In this document: positions 36,017-44,840 of the stretch, piece after piece | Layout of the letters: each line of letters starts with the position of its first letter | Position numbering within the stretch: position 1 is the stretch's first letter | Assembly: GCA_030038475.1 (NCBI GenBank) | Contig: JASHOU010000060.1 | Location: 1-51,641 of the forward strand | Direction: 5' to 3' | Length of the DNA: 51,641 nt | Source of the DNA: Terriglobales bacterium | GTDB lineage: Bacteria; Acidobacteriota; Terriglobia; Terriglobales; Acidobacteriaceae | The notes under the pieces: generated by a model | Databases searched by the model: none | The model's input: the letters and a program-made list of their open reading frames with translations, nothing else | Told to the model about the DNA's origin: nothing | Program-made: the position numbers and the translations under genes

Positions 36017-37408
36017 ATGACGCAGGAACGCGTACTGATAGTAGAAGACGAGGAGAACGAACGCACCGGGCTGGCGGAACTGGTTTCGGGATGGGGCTAT
36101 CGCACCGATACGGCGGCAGACGGCGTGGAAGCTCTGGAAAAAATTCCTGTCTTCGCCCCGTCGATCGTCATCACGGACGTGAAGATGCCGCGCATGAGCG
36201 GCATGGAATTGGTGGAAAAGCTTGCCGAAATGGCGCAGTCGATCGCCGTAATCATGGTGACCGCCCAGAAGGCGACAGATACGGCATTTCACGCCGGCCG
36301 TCTGGGCGTGCAGGACTACATCGAAAAGCCCATCGACTTCCGGCGTTTACGCTCCATCCTGACCAACATCGGCGAGATCGTGAATGCGCGCAACGAGAAC
36401 GAAACGCTGCGCAGGCGCCTGCGCGATAAGGGAGCGCTAGGCCGGTTGGCGGGCGAGTCTACGCGTATGCAGGAGATTTTCCGCCTGATCGAACAGGTGG
36501 CTCCGAGCACGGCTTCGGTGTTGATTACGGGCGAGAGCGGGACGGGCAAGGAATTAGTGGCGCGTACCATCCATGATCTAAGTCCGCGCCGCAGCAAGCC
36601 GTTCGTTCCCATCAATTGCGCTGCCATTCCTGAGACGCTGATCGAAAGCGAGATCTTCGGCCACGAAAAAGGGGCGTTCACGGGCGCGCTCGAACGGCGC
36701 ACGGGCTGCTTCGAACTGGCCGAGGGGGGAACGTTGCTGCTCGACGAGATTGGAGAGATGCCCGTGGCTACGCAGGCCAAGCTGCTGCGCGTGCTCGAAG
36801 ACCACAAATTGCGCCGTCTGGGAAGCAAGGTCGAAACGTCGGTGGATGTGCGCGTGCTGGCTTCGACCAATAAAATTCCCGATGAGGCTGTAGCCAATGG
36901 CGAACTGCGCCAGGACCTTTATTACCGGCTCAACGTCTTCAATATTCACATGCCGGCGCTGCGTGAGCATAAAGAAGATATGCGGGAGTTAGTCAAGAGC
37001 CTGCTCGCCGATATGAACCTGAAGCACGATCGCAAGGTCGCCGACGTGAGCGAGGCGGTGCTCAATATGTTCCAGACTTACTCGTGGCCGGGCAACGTGC
37101 GCGAGTTGCGCAATACGCTGGAGCGCGCCGTCATTGTCTGCGAAGGCGGGCTGATCGAGAGCAAACACCTGCCTCCGGGATTTGGCCAGAGCGTGCGTCC
37201 GGTGGTCAACGATCCCGATGCGGTGCATTTGGGCGTGGGCACCACGGTCGGCGAAGCCGAGAAGCTGCTCATCCTGAAAACTCTGCAGGCAACGAATAAC
37301 AATAAGACGCGGGCCGCAGAGATACTCGGCATCAGCTTAAAGACGCTGCACAACAAGCTGAAGGAGTATGGGCGGCCGCAGGAAGCGGCGATTGTTGAAG
37401 AAGAGTGA
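36017..37408 (+). CDS. sigma-54-dependent response regulator (NtrC family)
   Basis: The 463-residue activator has an intact receiver (D11, D54, T82, K104), an AAA+ domain with Walker A GESGTGKE (172-179), GAFTGA (219-224, the sigma-54 contact loop) and DEIGE (243-247), and a C-terminal Fis-type helix-turn-helix (RAAEILGISLKTLHNKL). It turns on promoters that use sigma-54 after phosphorylation. The start at 36017 gives the typical N-terminus; a longer frame exists upstream. The kinase gene follows with an 84-base gap that holds a heptad-repeat hairpin, so the pair is probably one operon and two-component system. Confidence 0.9.
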   Translation: MTQERVLIVEDEENERTGLAELVSGWGYRTDTAADGVEALEKIPVFAPSIVITDVKMPRMSGMELVEKLAEMAQSIAVIMVTAQKATDTAFHAGRLGVQDYIEKPIDFRRLRSILTNIGEIVNARNENETLRRRLRDKGALGRLAGESTRMQEIFRLIEQVAPSTASVLITGESGTGKELVARTIHDLSPRRSKPFVPINCAAIPETLIESEIFGHEKGAFTGALERRTGCFELAEGGTLLLDEIGEMPVATQAKLLRVLEDHKLRRLGSKVETSVDVRVLASTNKIPDEAVANGELRQDLYYRLNVFNIHMPALREHKEDMRELVKSLLADMNLKHDRKVADVSEAVLNMFQTYSWPGNVRELRNTLERAVIVCEGGLIESKHLPPGFGQSVRPVVNDPDAVHLGVGTTVGEAEKLLILKTLQATNNNKTRAAEILGISLKTLHNKLKEYGRPQEAAIVEEE

Positions 37409-37413
37409 GAAAA

Positions 37414-37486
37414 AGTTCTCAGTTCCCAGTTCTCAGAAACATCCTGTGACTCCGACTGAGAACTGAGAACCGAGAACTGAGAACTG
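37414..37486. repeat. inverted heptad arrays between response regulator and kinase
   Basis: The left arm (37414-37436) is built of GTTCTCA, GTTCCCA, GTTCTCA. The right arm (37456-37486) is built of GAACTGA, GAACTGA, GAACCGA, GAACTGA in the opposite sense. The two arms can pair over about 20 bases with a 19-base loop, forming a stable hairpin right between the two genes and 6 bases before the kinase GTG start, so it may also affect kinase translation. Confidence 0.7.
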
Positions 37487-37492
37487 CCTTTA

Positions 37493-39502
37493 GTGAGTCG
37501 CAAATTCATCATCGTGCTCGCCCTGACCACGCTGTTCACGGCGCTGGTGGTGGGATTTTCCTGGATCTATCTTTCGCAACTGCTGCGCCAGCGGCTGCTC
37601 TGGGCCGATGAAACCGCTTCGCAACTCACCAATGAACTGGAGTATGCGGCCTCGAAAGCGGTGCCCGACCTCACGAGCACGCGCGTGGCTACGGAAAATC
37701 CTAAGGCGATGCGCGCGGCCATCAGCAGCTATCTACAGACCGACGCCAATCTCAACGACATGCTGGAGTCCGTGGTGGATTACTCGCGCATCATCTACGA
37801 CGCCGCCATCATCGATCCGAATGGAGTCGCGATTCTCGATACCGATCCCGCGCTGAACGGCAAGCCGGTTCCCGAACGCCCGCGATTGGCTGAGTTGCGG
37901 GATGCCGGTTTTCGCCGCCAGTTGCGCATGCTCTACAGCGCGAGCACGGTTTATGACGTGAGCATCGGGCTCGAGCTCGATGGCCAGGCCTTTGGCAGCG
38001 TGCGCGTGGGAGTTTCAACTGTGTTTCTGCGCAACGAACTGACGCCGAAACTGCAGCAGGCGGGGTTCTTTTCGGTGCTGGCCATCTTTTGCTCGCTGGT
38101 GCTCTCGGCGGTGGTTTCAAACGTCGCGCTCGGCCCGCTGAAGGCCATCAGCCGTAATCTGGATAGCGCAAGCGCGGGCGCGGTTTTGCCCGACGAAGAG
38201 ACCAACGCCGACGACGAGGTTGGGCTGGTATCGTTGAAGATCGCTCACCTCGGCCAGCAGATTCGCGATACCAACCAGATTTTCTCCGCCCTCAAGGATA
38301 ACGTCGAGCAGGTCATGTCGAAGTTGCAGGATGGGCTTATGCTCTTCACTCGCGATTCGCGCGTGGTGCTGGTAAGCGCCTCGGCAGAGAAATTTCTAGG
38401 CCGCCCCCGCCGGGAAATTCTGGGACGCACGGCGGAGGAGATTTTTTCCGACGGAACGGTTCTGGGCGCGGTGGTGCTACCCGCATTTCAAAAACAACGG
38501 CCGCTGGCACAGTACGAATTCGATGCCGCCGACGGTCGGCGGGTACAGGTCTCGCTCGACTTTATTCAGGAGAAAGGAACTCAAATTGGCGCGCTGCTCA
38601 CGATGCGTGACGCCGAATCTGTACGGCGCATCGAAGATGAGATCGAGATTTCGCGGCGTCTCTCGGCCAGCGGACGGCTGACGCGCGGCGTGGCGCACGA
38701 GGTGAAAAATCCCATCAACGCCATCGTGTTGCACTTGCAGTTGCTGCAAAACAAACTGCAGCAGAACGATCCCGACACACGCCGTCACATGGATGTCATC
38801 GGCAGCGAAATCCAGCGCCTCGACCGCGTGGTGCAGATTCTGGTCGATTTCACCCGTCCGCGCGATTTGCGTCTGGAAGAGATGGATTTGCGCAAGATTC
38901 TGGAGAGCGTATCGCTGCTGGCTGCGCCCGATGCCGCGCGTCATGGCGTGCGGATCGCGCTCGAACTTCCGGGCGCTCCCCGCATTTGCGGAAAAATAAG
39001 TAACAAGCACCTCGGCAACCAACCACTTGCCGGTGAATCCGTATCCGACGAAGCATTATCAGATGAATCGGTGTCCGACGAGTCACTGTCCGACGACTCA
39101 CTGGCCGGCGATGATGCGCTGATGGTGCGGGTCGATCCCGATCTGATGAAGCAGGCTATTTTGAATCTGGTGCTGAACGGCGTGCAAGCCATGAACGCGG
39201 GAGGAACGCTTATGCTCACGGCACGGCGCGATGACGATATGATTCTCGCCGAGGTGCGCGACCAGGGCTGCGGCATTCCGCCCGACGCGCAGGAGAAGAT
39301 TTTTGAGCTTTACTTCACCACCAAAGGCGACAAAGGCGGAAGCGGAATCGGCCTGGCGCAAACCTATCAGATCATGCAGTGGCACTACGGCTCGGTGGAG
39401 TTCGACTCGATCGTCGGAGCTGGCACCACGTTTCGCCTGCTCCTGCCCGCGGCGTCAGGATTAAAAACAGAAAATCAAAAGAACGAACAGATGAGGGCCT
39501 GA
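37493..39502 (+). CDS. sensor histidine kinase with PAS domain and acidic repeat insertion
   Basis: The GTG-started 669-residue kinase has two membrane segments (about 5-27 and 188-212) around a periplasmic sensor domain, a HAMP-like region (about 213-265), a PAS domain (about 270-375), DHp with H402 (GVAHEVKNPINA), and an HATPase domain with N558/N562 (NLVLNG), DQGCGIP and GGSGIGLA. Residues 501-542 are an insertion in the ATPase domain, between strand residues ending RICG and VRVDPDLMKQ. It is a run of Ser/Asp/Glu pentapeptides (see 38993-39118). It likely phosphorylates the NtrC-type regulator encoded just upstream. Confidence 0.9.
   Translation: MSRKFIIVLALTTLFTALVVGFSWIYLSQLLRQRLLWADETASQLTNELEYAASKAVPDLTSTRVATENPKAMRAAISSYLQTDANLNDMLESVVDYSRIIYDAAIIDPNGVAILDTDPALNGKPVPERPRLAELRDAGFRRQLRMLYSASTVYDVSIGLELDGQAFGSVRVGVSTVFLRNELTPKLQQAGFFSVLAIFCSLVLSAVVSNVALGPLKAISRNLDSASAGAVLPDEETNADDEVGLVSLKIAHLGQQIRDTNQIFSALKDNVEQVMSKLQDGLMLFTRDSRVVLVSASAEKFLGRPRREILGRTAEEIFSDGTVLGAVVLPAFQKQRPLAQYEFDAADGRRVQVSLDFIQEKGTQIGALLTMRDAESVRRIEDEIEISRRLSASGRLTRGVAHEVKNPINAIVLHLQLLQNKLQQNDPDTRRHMDVIGSEIQRLDRVVQILVDFTRPRDLRLEEMDLRKILESVSLLAAPDAARHGVRIALELPGAPRICGKISNKHLGNQPLAGESVSDEALSDESVSDESLSDDSLAGDDALMVRVDPDLMKQAILNLVLNGVQAMNAGGTLMLTARRDDDMILAEVRDQGCGIPPDAQEKIFELYFTTKGDKGGSGIGLAQTYQIMQWHYGSVEFDSIVGAGTTFRLLLPAASGLKTENQKNEQMRA
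38993..39118 (+). repeat. 15-bp tandem repeat within the histidine kinase gene
   Basis: Residues 518-537 (bases 39044-39103) are four pentapeptide units, SDEAL, SDESV, SDESL, SDDSL, with a 15-base period. The whole stretch of residues 501-542 is absent from typical HATPase domains, in which ~RICG would be followed directly by the N-box region. It is very acidic (Asp/Glu/Ser) and in frame. Confidence 0.7.
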
Positions 39503-39533
39503 GCGCATCCGCGAGAGCCGGTTTCAGACGACT

Positions 39534-41078
39534 TCAGACTGCATTTCTTACTGCTGGCGCACTCTGCACGATCATCCTGAGTTTACGTATCCCGTCGCGA
39601 ATTTGCTGTTCGTTAGCTCCACCATAGCCAAGAACTAGGCCACTGCTGACCGGCGGTTTCAGGTAGCAAGAAGACAAGGGCATAGCCGAAATGCCCATCC
39701 GGGCGGCGTGTTTTGAAATAGCCACGTCGTTCGTACCCGGCGGAAGCAGTGCCACGAGGTGCATTCCCGCTTCGGCGCCAATTACTTCGAGCATATCTCC
39801 CATCTGCGCGTCGATCGCTTTTACCAGCGCTCTGCGGCGATTCATGTAGAGCATTCGCATCCGCCGGATGTGACGAGCGAAGTGTCCGTCGCGAATAAAA
39901 TCGGTCATCATCGCCTGATAAAGAGTCGAGGAAAAGCCGTCGGCGGTATCACGGGCCGCGGCGAAGGCGCGTACCAAATCCTTGGGAACAACCACGTAAC
40001 CCAGGCGCAATGCGGGAAACATGACTTTGCTGAAGGTTCCTATATAGATGACACGCGCGTCGGCGTCCATGCCTTGAAGCGCCGCGATGGGATAGCTACC
40101 GAACCGATATTCGCTGTCGTAGTCGTCTTCGATGATCCAGGCGCCGGAGCGTGCTGCCCAATTGAGCAGAAGCATACGGCGCGTGGCGCTCATCGTCATA
40201 CCTAGTGGATATTGGTGCGAAGGCGTGACATACACGGCTCGTGCGGCGCGACCTCGACCATCACGACGAACCATTTGCTCTACGTTCATGCCGTCGTGAT
40301 CGACACGGACTGGAATCAATTGCGCTGCGGCCGTCAGGAAAGCCTGGCGCGCGCCGGTGTAGCCCGGCTCTTCGATGCACACGCGATCTTCGGGATCCAA
40401 CAGAACCTGCGCGGAAAGTTGCAAGGCTTGCTGAGAGCCGGTGGTCACGAGAATCTGTGATGGCTCACATCGCACGCCGCGGACTGTTCCCAGATACTCG
40501 GCGATGGCTTCGCGGAATGGCATATATCCCATAGGGCCGCCGTAGGCCATGATGCCCTTTGCCGGCCTTCGAGAATGCTGAGCCACCAGCTTCGACCAGA
40601 CGCCGATGGGAAAATGATCGAGGGCGGGCAGGCTTACTCGAAACGCACCCAGATTGTCGAGCCATGATTGCGGTAGTACGCGTGCCAACGCAGCCCCACG
40701 ATATGACATGCGGCGCGGACGTATGTATTGAACACCAGGCTTTTCCGCTGTTTCATGAATCCCTTTCCGCACTTTTGCTTTTACAGCCACGGCACTCGGC
40801 GAGTCGTACGGGATAGAGCTGGCTACACAGGTGCCGGCTCCAACGAAAGTTTCGAAGTAGCCTTCGGCGAGCAATTGCTCGTATGCGCCCAGCACCGGAA
40901 TGCGTGAAATCTTCAGCTCAGCGGCCAAGGCTCTGGTGGAGGGCACGCGTTGCCCCGGCCGCATTCGACCGTCGAGGATGGCTTGGCGAAACCAGTCATA
41001 TAACTGGCGGTACATAGGAGTCTTGGTGCGGTCGGTAAAGGCAATCGGCGGGAGGAAGCTGGCAGAGATGCGTTTCAT
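39534..41078 (-). CDS. MocR-type GntR regulator with aminotransferase domain
   Basis: The 514-residue protein has an N-terminal GntR winged helix (about 20-85: YDWFRQAILDGRMRPGQRVP) joined to a class I aminotransferase-like domain. The pyridoxal phosphate lysine lies in YIGTFSKVMFPALRLGY near residue 330. MocR proteins such as PdxR and GabR use bound PLP or an amine to control nearby genes, often on a divergent promoter. Here it diverges from the DUF1579 gene, 220 bases away, and direct repeats in that gap fit a MocR site. It converges on the kinase gene. Confidence 0.9.
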   Translation of the reverse strand: MKRISASFLPPIAFTDRTKTPMYRQLYDWFRQAILDGRMRPGQRVPSTRALAAELKISRIPVLGAYEQLLAEGYFETFVGAGTCVASSIPYDSPSAVAVKAKVRKGIHETAEKPGVQYIRPRRMSYRGAALARVLPQSWLDNLGAFRVSLPALDHFPIGVWSKLVAQHSRRPAKGIMAYGGPMGYMPFREAIAEYLGTVRGVRCEPSQILVTTGSQQALQLSAQVLLDPEDRVCIEEPGYTGARQAFLTAAAQLIPVRVDHDGMNVEQMVRRDGRGRAARAVYVTPSHQYPLGMTMSATRRMLLLNWAARSGAWIIEDDYDSEYRFGSYPIAALQGMDADARVIYIGTFSKVMFPALRLGYVVVPKDLVRAFAAARDTADGFSSTLYQAMMTDFIRDGHFARHIRRMRMLYMNRRRALVKAIDAQMGDMLEVIGAEAGMHLVALLPPGTNDVAISKHAARMGISAMPLSSCYLKPPVSSGLVLGYGGANEQQIRDGIRKLRMIVQSAPAVRNAV

Positions 41079-41116
41079 TTGAAAACAATCTTCTTTTGTT
41101 ATGTATCGAGCACGTT

Positions 41117-41151
41117 AAAGTGGTTATATCGTAGCAAATAAGAGTGGCTAT
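41117..41151 (+). promoter_or_regulatory. direct repeats, putative MocR binding site
   Basis: AAAGTGGTTAT (41117-41127) and AGAGTGGCTAT (41141-41151) are near-identical direct repeats with starts 24 bases apart. They resemble the AAAGTGG-type boxes reported for PdxR-like MocR regulators. They lie in the gap between the MocR gene and the DUF1579 gene. Confidence 0.55.
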
Positions 41152-41298
41152 TGTGACAGACCACCGTTCAGGTTAATTTTCTCGTGTGGCGATGGTTTTC
41201 TGGCGAAAGATTGACGATTGACGGCGAGCCCGCCGGCGATCATGACGAAGCATCCTTCGCGAGAAGACCACACACAGACGAATTAATAAGGAGCCGCG

Positions 41299-41901
41299 AT
41301 GAACATCAAAGCCATTCGGGCCTTTCTGCTGGTATGCGTTTTGGTTGTCGTGTTGCAGCCCTTGCGGGGGTTTGCACAGCAAAATTCAGAGGCATCGAGC
41401 ACAAGCCTACACACTGCAACTGAACACGATGGACAACACGATTTTGATTTCGAGATCGGCAGCTGGAAAATTCACCTGAAGCGACTTCAGGACCGCCTGG
41501 TCGGTTCGACGACATGGGTGGATTTTGATGGCACGACGATGACGCGAAAAGTTTGGGACGGTCGCGCCAACCTGGAAGAATTCGAAACCGATAGTCCAAC
41601 CGGTCACATCGAAGGCCTGACTCTGCGCGTATACAATCCGCAGACTCATCAGTGGAGCATCTATTGGGCGAACAGCAAGGATCCGGCTCTGGGCCAGCCC
41701 ATTCAGCCCATGGTCGGCGAATTCAAGAATGGACGAGGTGAGTTTTACGACCAGGAATTATGGAAGGGTAGATCGGTCTATGTTCGGTTTACCTGGTCGG
41801 AGATCACGCCGAATTCGGCGCATTTTGAACAGTCGTTCTCGGACGACGGAGGCAAGACTTGGGAAGTGAACTGGATCACGGACCAGACGCGGGTTCAGTG
41901 A
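41299..41901 (+). CDS. DUF1579-type secreted protein
   Basis: The 200-residue product has a signal peptide (FLLVCVLVVVLQPLRGFAQ, about 10-28) and a mature domain with the typical FDFEIGSWKI start, GLTLRVYNPQTHQWSIYWA middle and FTWSEITPNSAHFEQSFSDD end of the DUF1579 family. The function of the family is not established. AGGAG lies 5 bases before the ATG. It is the first gene of a likely operon with NIPSNAP and DUF1906 genes. Confidence 0.8.
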   Translation: MNIKAIRAFLLVCVLVVVLQPLRGFAQQNSEASSTSLHTATEHDGQHDFDFEIGSWKIHLKRLQDRLVGSTTWVDFDGTTMTRKVWDGRANLEEFETDSPTGHIEGLTLRVYNPQTHQWSIYWANSKDPALGQPIQPMVGEFKNGRGEFYDQELWKGRSVYVRFTWSEITPNSAHFEQSFSDDGGKTWEVNWITDQTRVQ

Positions 41902-41968
41902 CACACGGATCAGTGATCGATGGCGAATCCGACAAAACCCATTGCAGCAGCTAATGCGGAGGCTCCCG

Positions 41969-42298
41969 ATGATCGTCGAAACGCGGATCGTTGAAATGCG
42001 CACCTATAAAACCAAGCCCGGCAAACGCGCCGAGTTCGTTCAGATATTCCACAGCAAGGTTGTTCCAGCCCATGCGGAGATCGGAATGAAACTTCTGGGG
42101 CCGTTTCTCTCGGTCGAAGATCCCGACACATTCTTTTTCATGCGCGGTTTTCCCGACCTCCCTTCGCGTGAGCCGATGAAAGCGAAATTTTACGAAGGGG
42201 AATTATGGAAGCGCGAACTGGAAAACATCCTCATGCCAATGCTGGAAAAATATGAGGTGGTGCTGGTAGAAGACTGCGAAAATCTGATTCACTGGTAG
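41969..42298 (+). CDS. NIPSNAP family protein
   Basis: The 109-residue protein starts MIVETRIVEMRTYKTKPGKR and has the dimeric alpha/beta barrel (ferredoxin-like) pattern of NIPSNAP/NipSnap-domain proteins. GGAGG stands 6 bases before the ATG at 41969. It follows the DUF1579 gene by 67 bases on the same strand. The biochemical role of the family in bacteria is unsettled. Confidence 0.8.
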   Translation: MIVETRIVEMRTYKTKPGKRAEFVQIFHSKVVPAHAEIGMKLLGPFLSVEDPDTFFFMRGFPDLPSREPMKAKFYEGELWKRELENILMPMLEKYEVVLVEDCENLIHW

Positions 42299-42346
42299 TG
42301 GGCGGCACGAGTTGTGACAGCTAACTATCATGAAAAAAGGACGGTG

Positions 42347-43210
42347 ATGAGAGTTGTTCTGTTCGTATCATCAATTCTGGCGTCCATTCTGGCTTTCTCA
42401 ACAGCCAGTTTTCGGCTGACGTCAAATTCGGTCGCGAACGAGCGCCAGCCGGCATATTTGGGATTTGACCGCAACGATTATCCCGGTGATGCGAATCTGG
42501 AATTTTTGCATCGGACGTTCGCTTATAGCGGCTATTGGTTAAATAATCCTCCGGGAGCAAAGTCGAATTCCTGGATCGGCAAGCGGAAAACTCTTCAAGC
42601 CGCAGGCTTTGGGTTCCTGGTTTTGTTCAACGGACGCACCTACGCCGAAATCAAAGCTCGGGGAGACGCGACACGGTTGGGTAAATCCGATGCTGCGACG
42701 GCGATTGCGGCGGCGCGAGCGGAGAGATTTCCTTTCGAGACCATCATCTTTCTCGACCAGGAACAAGGCGGGCGTCTGTTGCCCGAGCAGCGAGCCTATC
42801 TTCATGCCTGGGTGGATGGCGTCAATTCTGCGCATTTTGCCGCAGGCGTTTACTGCTCGGGCATCGCCGCTAAAGAAGATGCGGGCGTATCGGTCGTGAC
42901 CGCCGAAGATATCCGAGAAAATGCGGGCGGAAGAAAAATTACTTATTGGGTGGTCAACGACTCCTGTCCACCGTCGCCGGGTTGCTCCGTTTTGCGAAGA
43001 GATTTGACGCCGGATTCGAGCGGCATCTCGTTTGCGGAGGTGTGGCAATTTGCGCAATCGCCGAAGCGAGCGCATTTCGCCAATGGCTGCGCGAACTACA
43101 ACAAAGATCGCAACTGTTATCCTCCGGACATCGATTCGGCGCGGGGCTTGCACGTGGATCTCGATGAGGCAACATCGAGCGATCCCTCTCACGGCAGAAC
43201 TAAAGATTGA
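42347..43210 (+). CDS. DUF1906 glycoside-hydrolase-like secreted protein
   Basis: The 287-residue product has a signal peptide (VVLFVSSILASILAFSTASF, about 3-22) and a (beta/alpha) barrel of the DUF1906/Rv2525c-like glycoside hydrolase-like family. Landmarks are YLGFDRNDYPG near residue 38, YSGYWL near 60, WIGKRKTLQAAGFGFLVLFNGR near 78 and IIFLDQEQGG near 140. The DQEQ motif would hold the acidic catalytic residue. AAGGA before the ATG at 42347 supports this start over a GTG at 42314. It is the last gene of the three-gene set. Confidence 0.78.
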   Translation: MRVVLFVSSILASILAFSTASFRLTSNSVANERQPAYLGFDRNDYPGDANLEFLHRTFAYSGYWLNNPPGAKSNSWIGKRKTLQAAGFGFLVLFNGRTYAEIKARGDATRLGKSDAATAIAAARAERFPFETIIFLDQEQGGRLLPEQRAYLHAWVDGVNSAHFAAGVYCSGIAAKEDAGVSVVTAEDIRENAGGRKITYWVVNDSCPPSPGCSVLRRDLTPDSSGISFAEVWQFAQSPKRAHFANGCANYNKDRNCYPPDIDSARGLHVDLDEATSSDPSHGRTKD

Positions 43211-43284
43211 GGAAGTAGCGCGAATCGATTTGCAGAAAGGAAAACGAGATAGCCGATAAAGCCGCCTGCGATTCGGCGCAACCG

Positions 43285-43650
43285 CTACTCCGGCGAGAAC
43301 TTCACTTCCACGGTTTCGCGCGATTCATGCGCCGCCTGCTCCCACTTCCAGTTGTGCACGGCATTCACGACGGCCTGCGCAAGAACCGGATGGCCACCCT
43401 TGATATCCACGGTCTTGACGCTGCCATCGGGAGAAACGACGGCCTCAACTCGAACCACTCCCGCCAGAGCCATACTGCGCGCCAGACTGGGATAGGTGGG
43501 CGCGGTCCGCTGAACGACGCGGCGCTTAGCCGCATTCTCCGGTGGGGCTTGAGAGGACGATTGAGACAATAGTGACACGGAGAGAAGCAGCGCGCAAAAA
43601 GCGCTAAATGCAGCTATTCGGTGCCGGGCGGGTCGAGAGATAAGGGCCAT
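43285..43650 (-). CDS. TonB C-terminal domain protein
   Basis: The 121-residue product has a signal or anchor segment (AAFSAFCALLLSVSLLSQ, about 13-30) and a TonB-type energy transducer C-terminal domain: TAPTYPSLARSMALAGVVRVEAVV, DGSVKTVDIKGGHPVLAQAVV, NAVHNWKWEQA. It is shorter than a full TonB, without the long Pro-rich spacer. It may work in outer-membrane signalling rather than transport, since no ExbB/ExbD or TonB receptor gene is near. Confidence 0.78.
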   Translation of the reverse strand: MALISRPARHRIAAFSAFCALLLSVSLLSQSSSQAPPENAAKRRVVQRTAPTYPSLARSMALAGVVRVEAVVSPDGSVKTVDIKGGHPVLAQAVVNAVHNWKWEQAAHESRETVEVKFSPE

Positions 43651-43711
43651 GTCTCGGTCGTGAGTGCGGGGGGTAATTTGAGTCTAAGGAAACTCTAATC
43701 GCAACAAAAGG

Positions 43712-44377
43712 TCACTGCGGTAACGTGACCGTGCGCCCGCCGTTACCTGGAACATTATTTAGGTATTGCAGCTCTACAGCCTGAGCGAGCCGGAAATTGA
43801 GACGGCGGTCAATGCTGAGGACAATATCTTCGTTCTTATCTTTATGCGTGCCCTTCCGCGCAGCGCCGGAAGCGGCGCTAGCCGGCGCATTTCGGTCCTC
43901 GCGCGAACGGCCCTTGACGAAAATGCTGGAGGTCTCAATCATCACGGGCCGCGGGCCGACATTCAGCGTGACCAATACGATGCGCAGATAGCCAGGTTCG
44001 GGCGAACCGCCGGGCGGCCTCGAAGATGGCTTGGCTTCAAGCACGCGTCCCGTCGCGGTCGTGCCGCTGGCGACGACCGTCTGGCCATCGATGGCGATGG
44101 GCTCATCGATGATGGCGGTGAAGCTGTCTCCCGCGTGCGCCGATGCGCTTGAAAGCGCGCTCTGCAAGCGGACCCGGATGGGCGTTCCCTCGAGCAAGTT
44201 TGCGGTTGACGGTATCAGTGACTGGGTAGGCGAAACGCCGGTGGTGCGCGGTGGCCGGTCGAAGGGAAGTTTTTGCGAATCGGCGGAGGTCGAAGAGCCA
44301 TCGCCGGGCGGACGGCTACAGGCGCAGAGCAAACCGAGAATCGCGAGTGCAGCTACGAGATGGACATGAAGGCGCAT
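43712..44377 (-). CDS. lipoprotein of unknown function
   Basis: The 221-residue product has a lipobox (ILGLLCAC, Cys near residue 20) and a Ser/Pro-rich N-terminus. The mature part is beta-rich with TPIRVRLQSALSSASAHAGDSF, then a Pro-rich segment and a charged region with GTHKDKNEDIVL. No family is recognised. A TTG upstream at 44401 is a possible start, but the ATG at 44377 places the lipobox at the expected distance. Confidence 0.6.
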   Translation of the reverse strand: MRLHVHLVAALAILGLLCACSRPPGDGSSTSADSQKLPFDRPPRTTGVSPTQSLIPSTANLLEGTPIRVRLQSALSSASAHAGDSFTAIIDEPIAIDGQTVVASGTTATGRVLEAKPSSRPPGGSPEPGYLRIVLVTLNVGPRPVMIETSSIFVKGRSREDRNAPASAASGAARKGTHKDKNEDIVLSIDRRLNFRLAQAVELQYLNNVPGNGGRTVTLPQ

Positions 44378-44840
44378 GTTTTGCCGAATCCAGAATATCA
44401 ATTTTGGCGGAAGGTGCCGCGCCGGCGGGTGTCGTCGATTCTGGGGAGCTACTGGCGCGGTCGTCTTTCTGCACGAACGCTTTCTTGTTGGACAAGCGTT
44501 TTCTTACCACAAGAGTGCTTCTTGATAGGCGAGCGCATTTTGATGCTGAAGCCGGTTGATGCGATTAGGTAAGTTTTTTCACTTGTTCTGCATGGATCAA
44601 TACAGACGCGGCGTCTGGGGGTCGTTTCCCGCCTTTTTTGCGAAGAATTCATTTGACTCGACTACTACTCTTTCGATAAGAGTTGCGTCACGCCACTTTG
44701 GCGGCCCGGTTTGCTGCTCGGGCCCTCCGAAATCACTTTCCTGCGAAAGCGCGCCCATTCCTCATGACGGCTGCGCAGGCAGTCACAATCTGGCGTTTCT
44801 TTCGGCGTCGTTTTTTTTGGCGCCTCTAGGGAGGATCGAA
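44378..44840. other. 463-base gap upstream of the second phosphoesterase
   Basis: No supported gene is seen here. The phosphoesterase frame stays open upstream to 44556, but the translated extension has no domain and the real start has GGGAGGA and a signal peptide. A T-run near 44574-44579 and a GC-rich block follow without clear pairing. Confidence 0.5.

Noticed and set aside
44556-44840. N-terminal extension of the second phosphoesterase
   Set aside because: A strong ribosome-binding site and signal peptide start at 44841; the extension would bury the signal peptide inside the chain.
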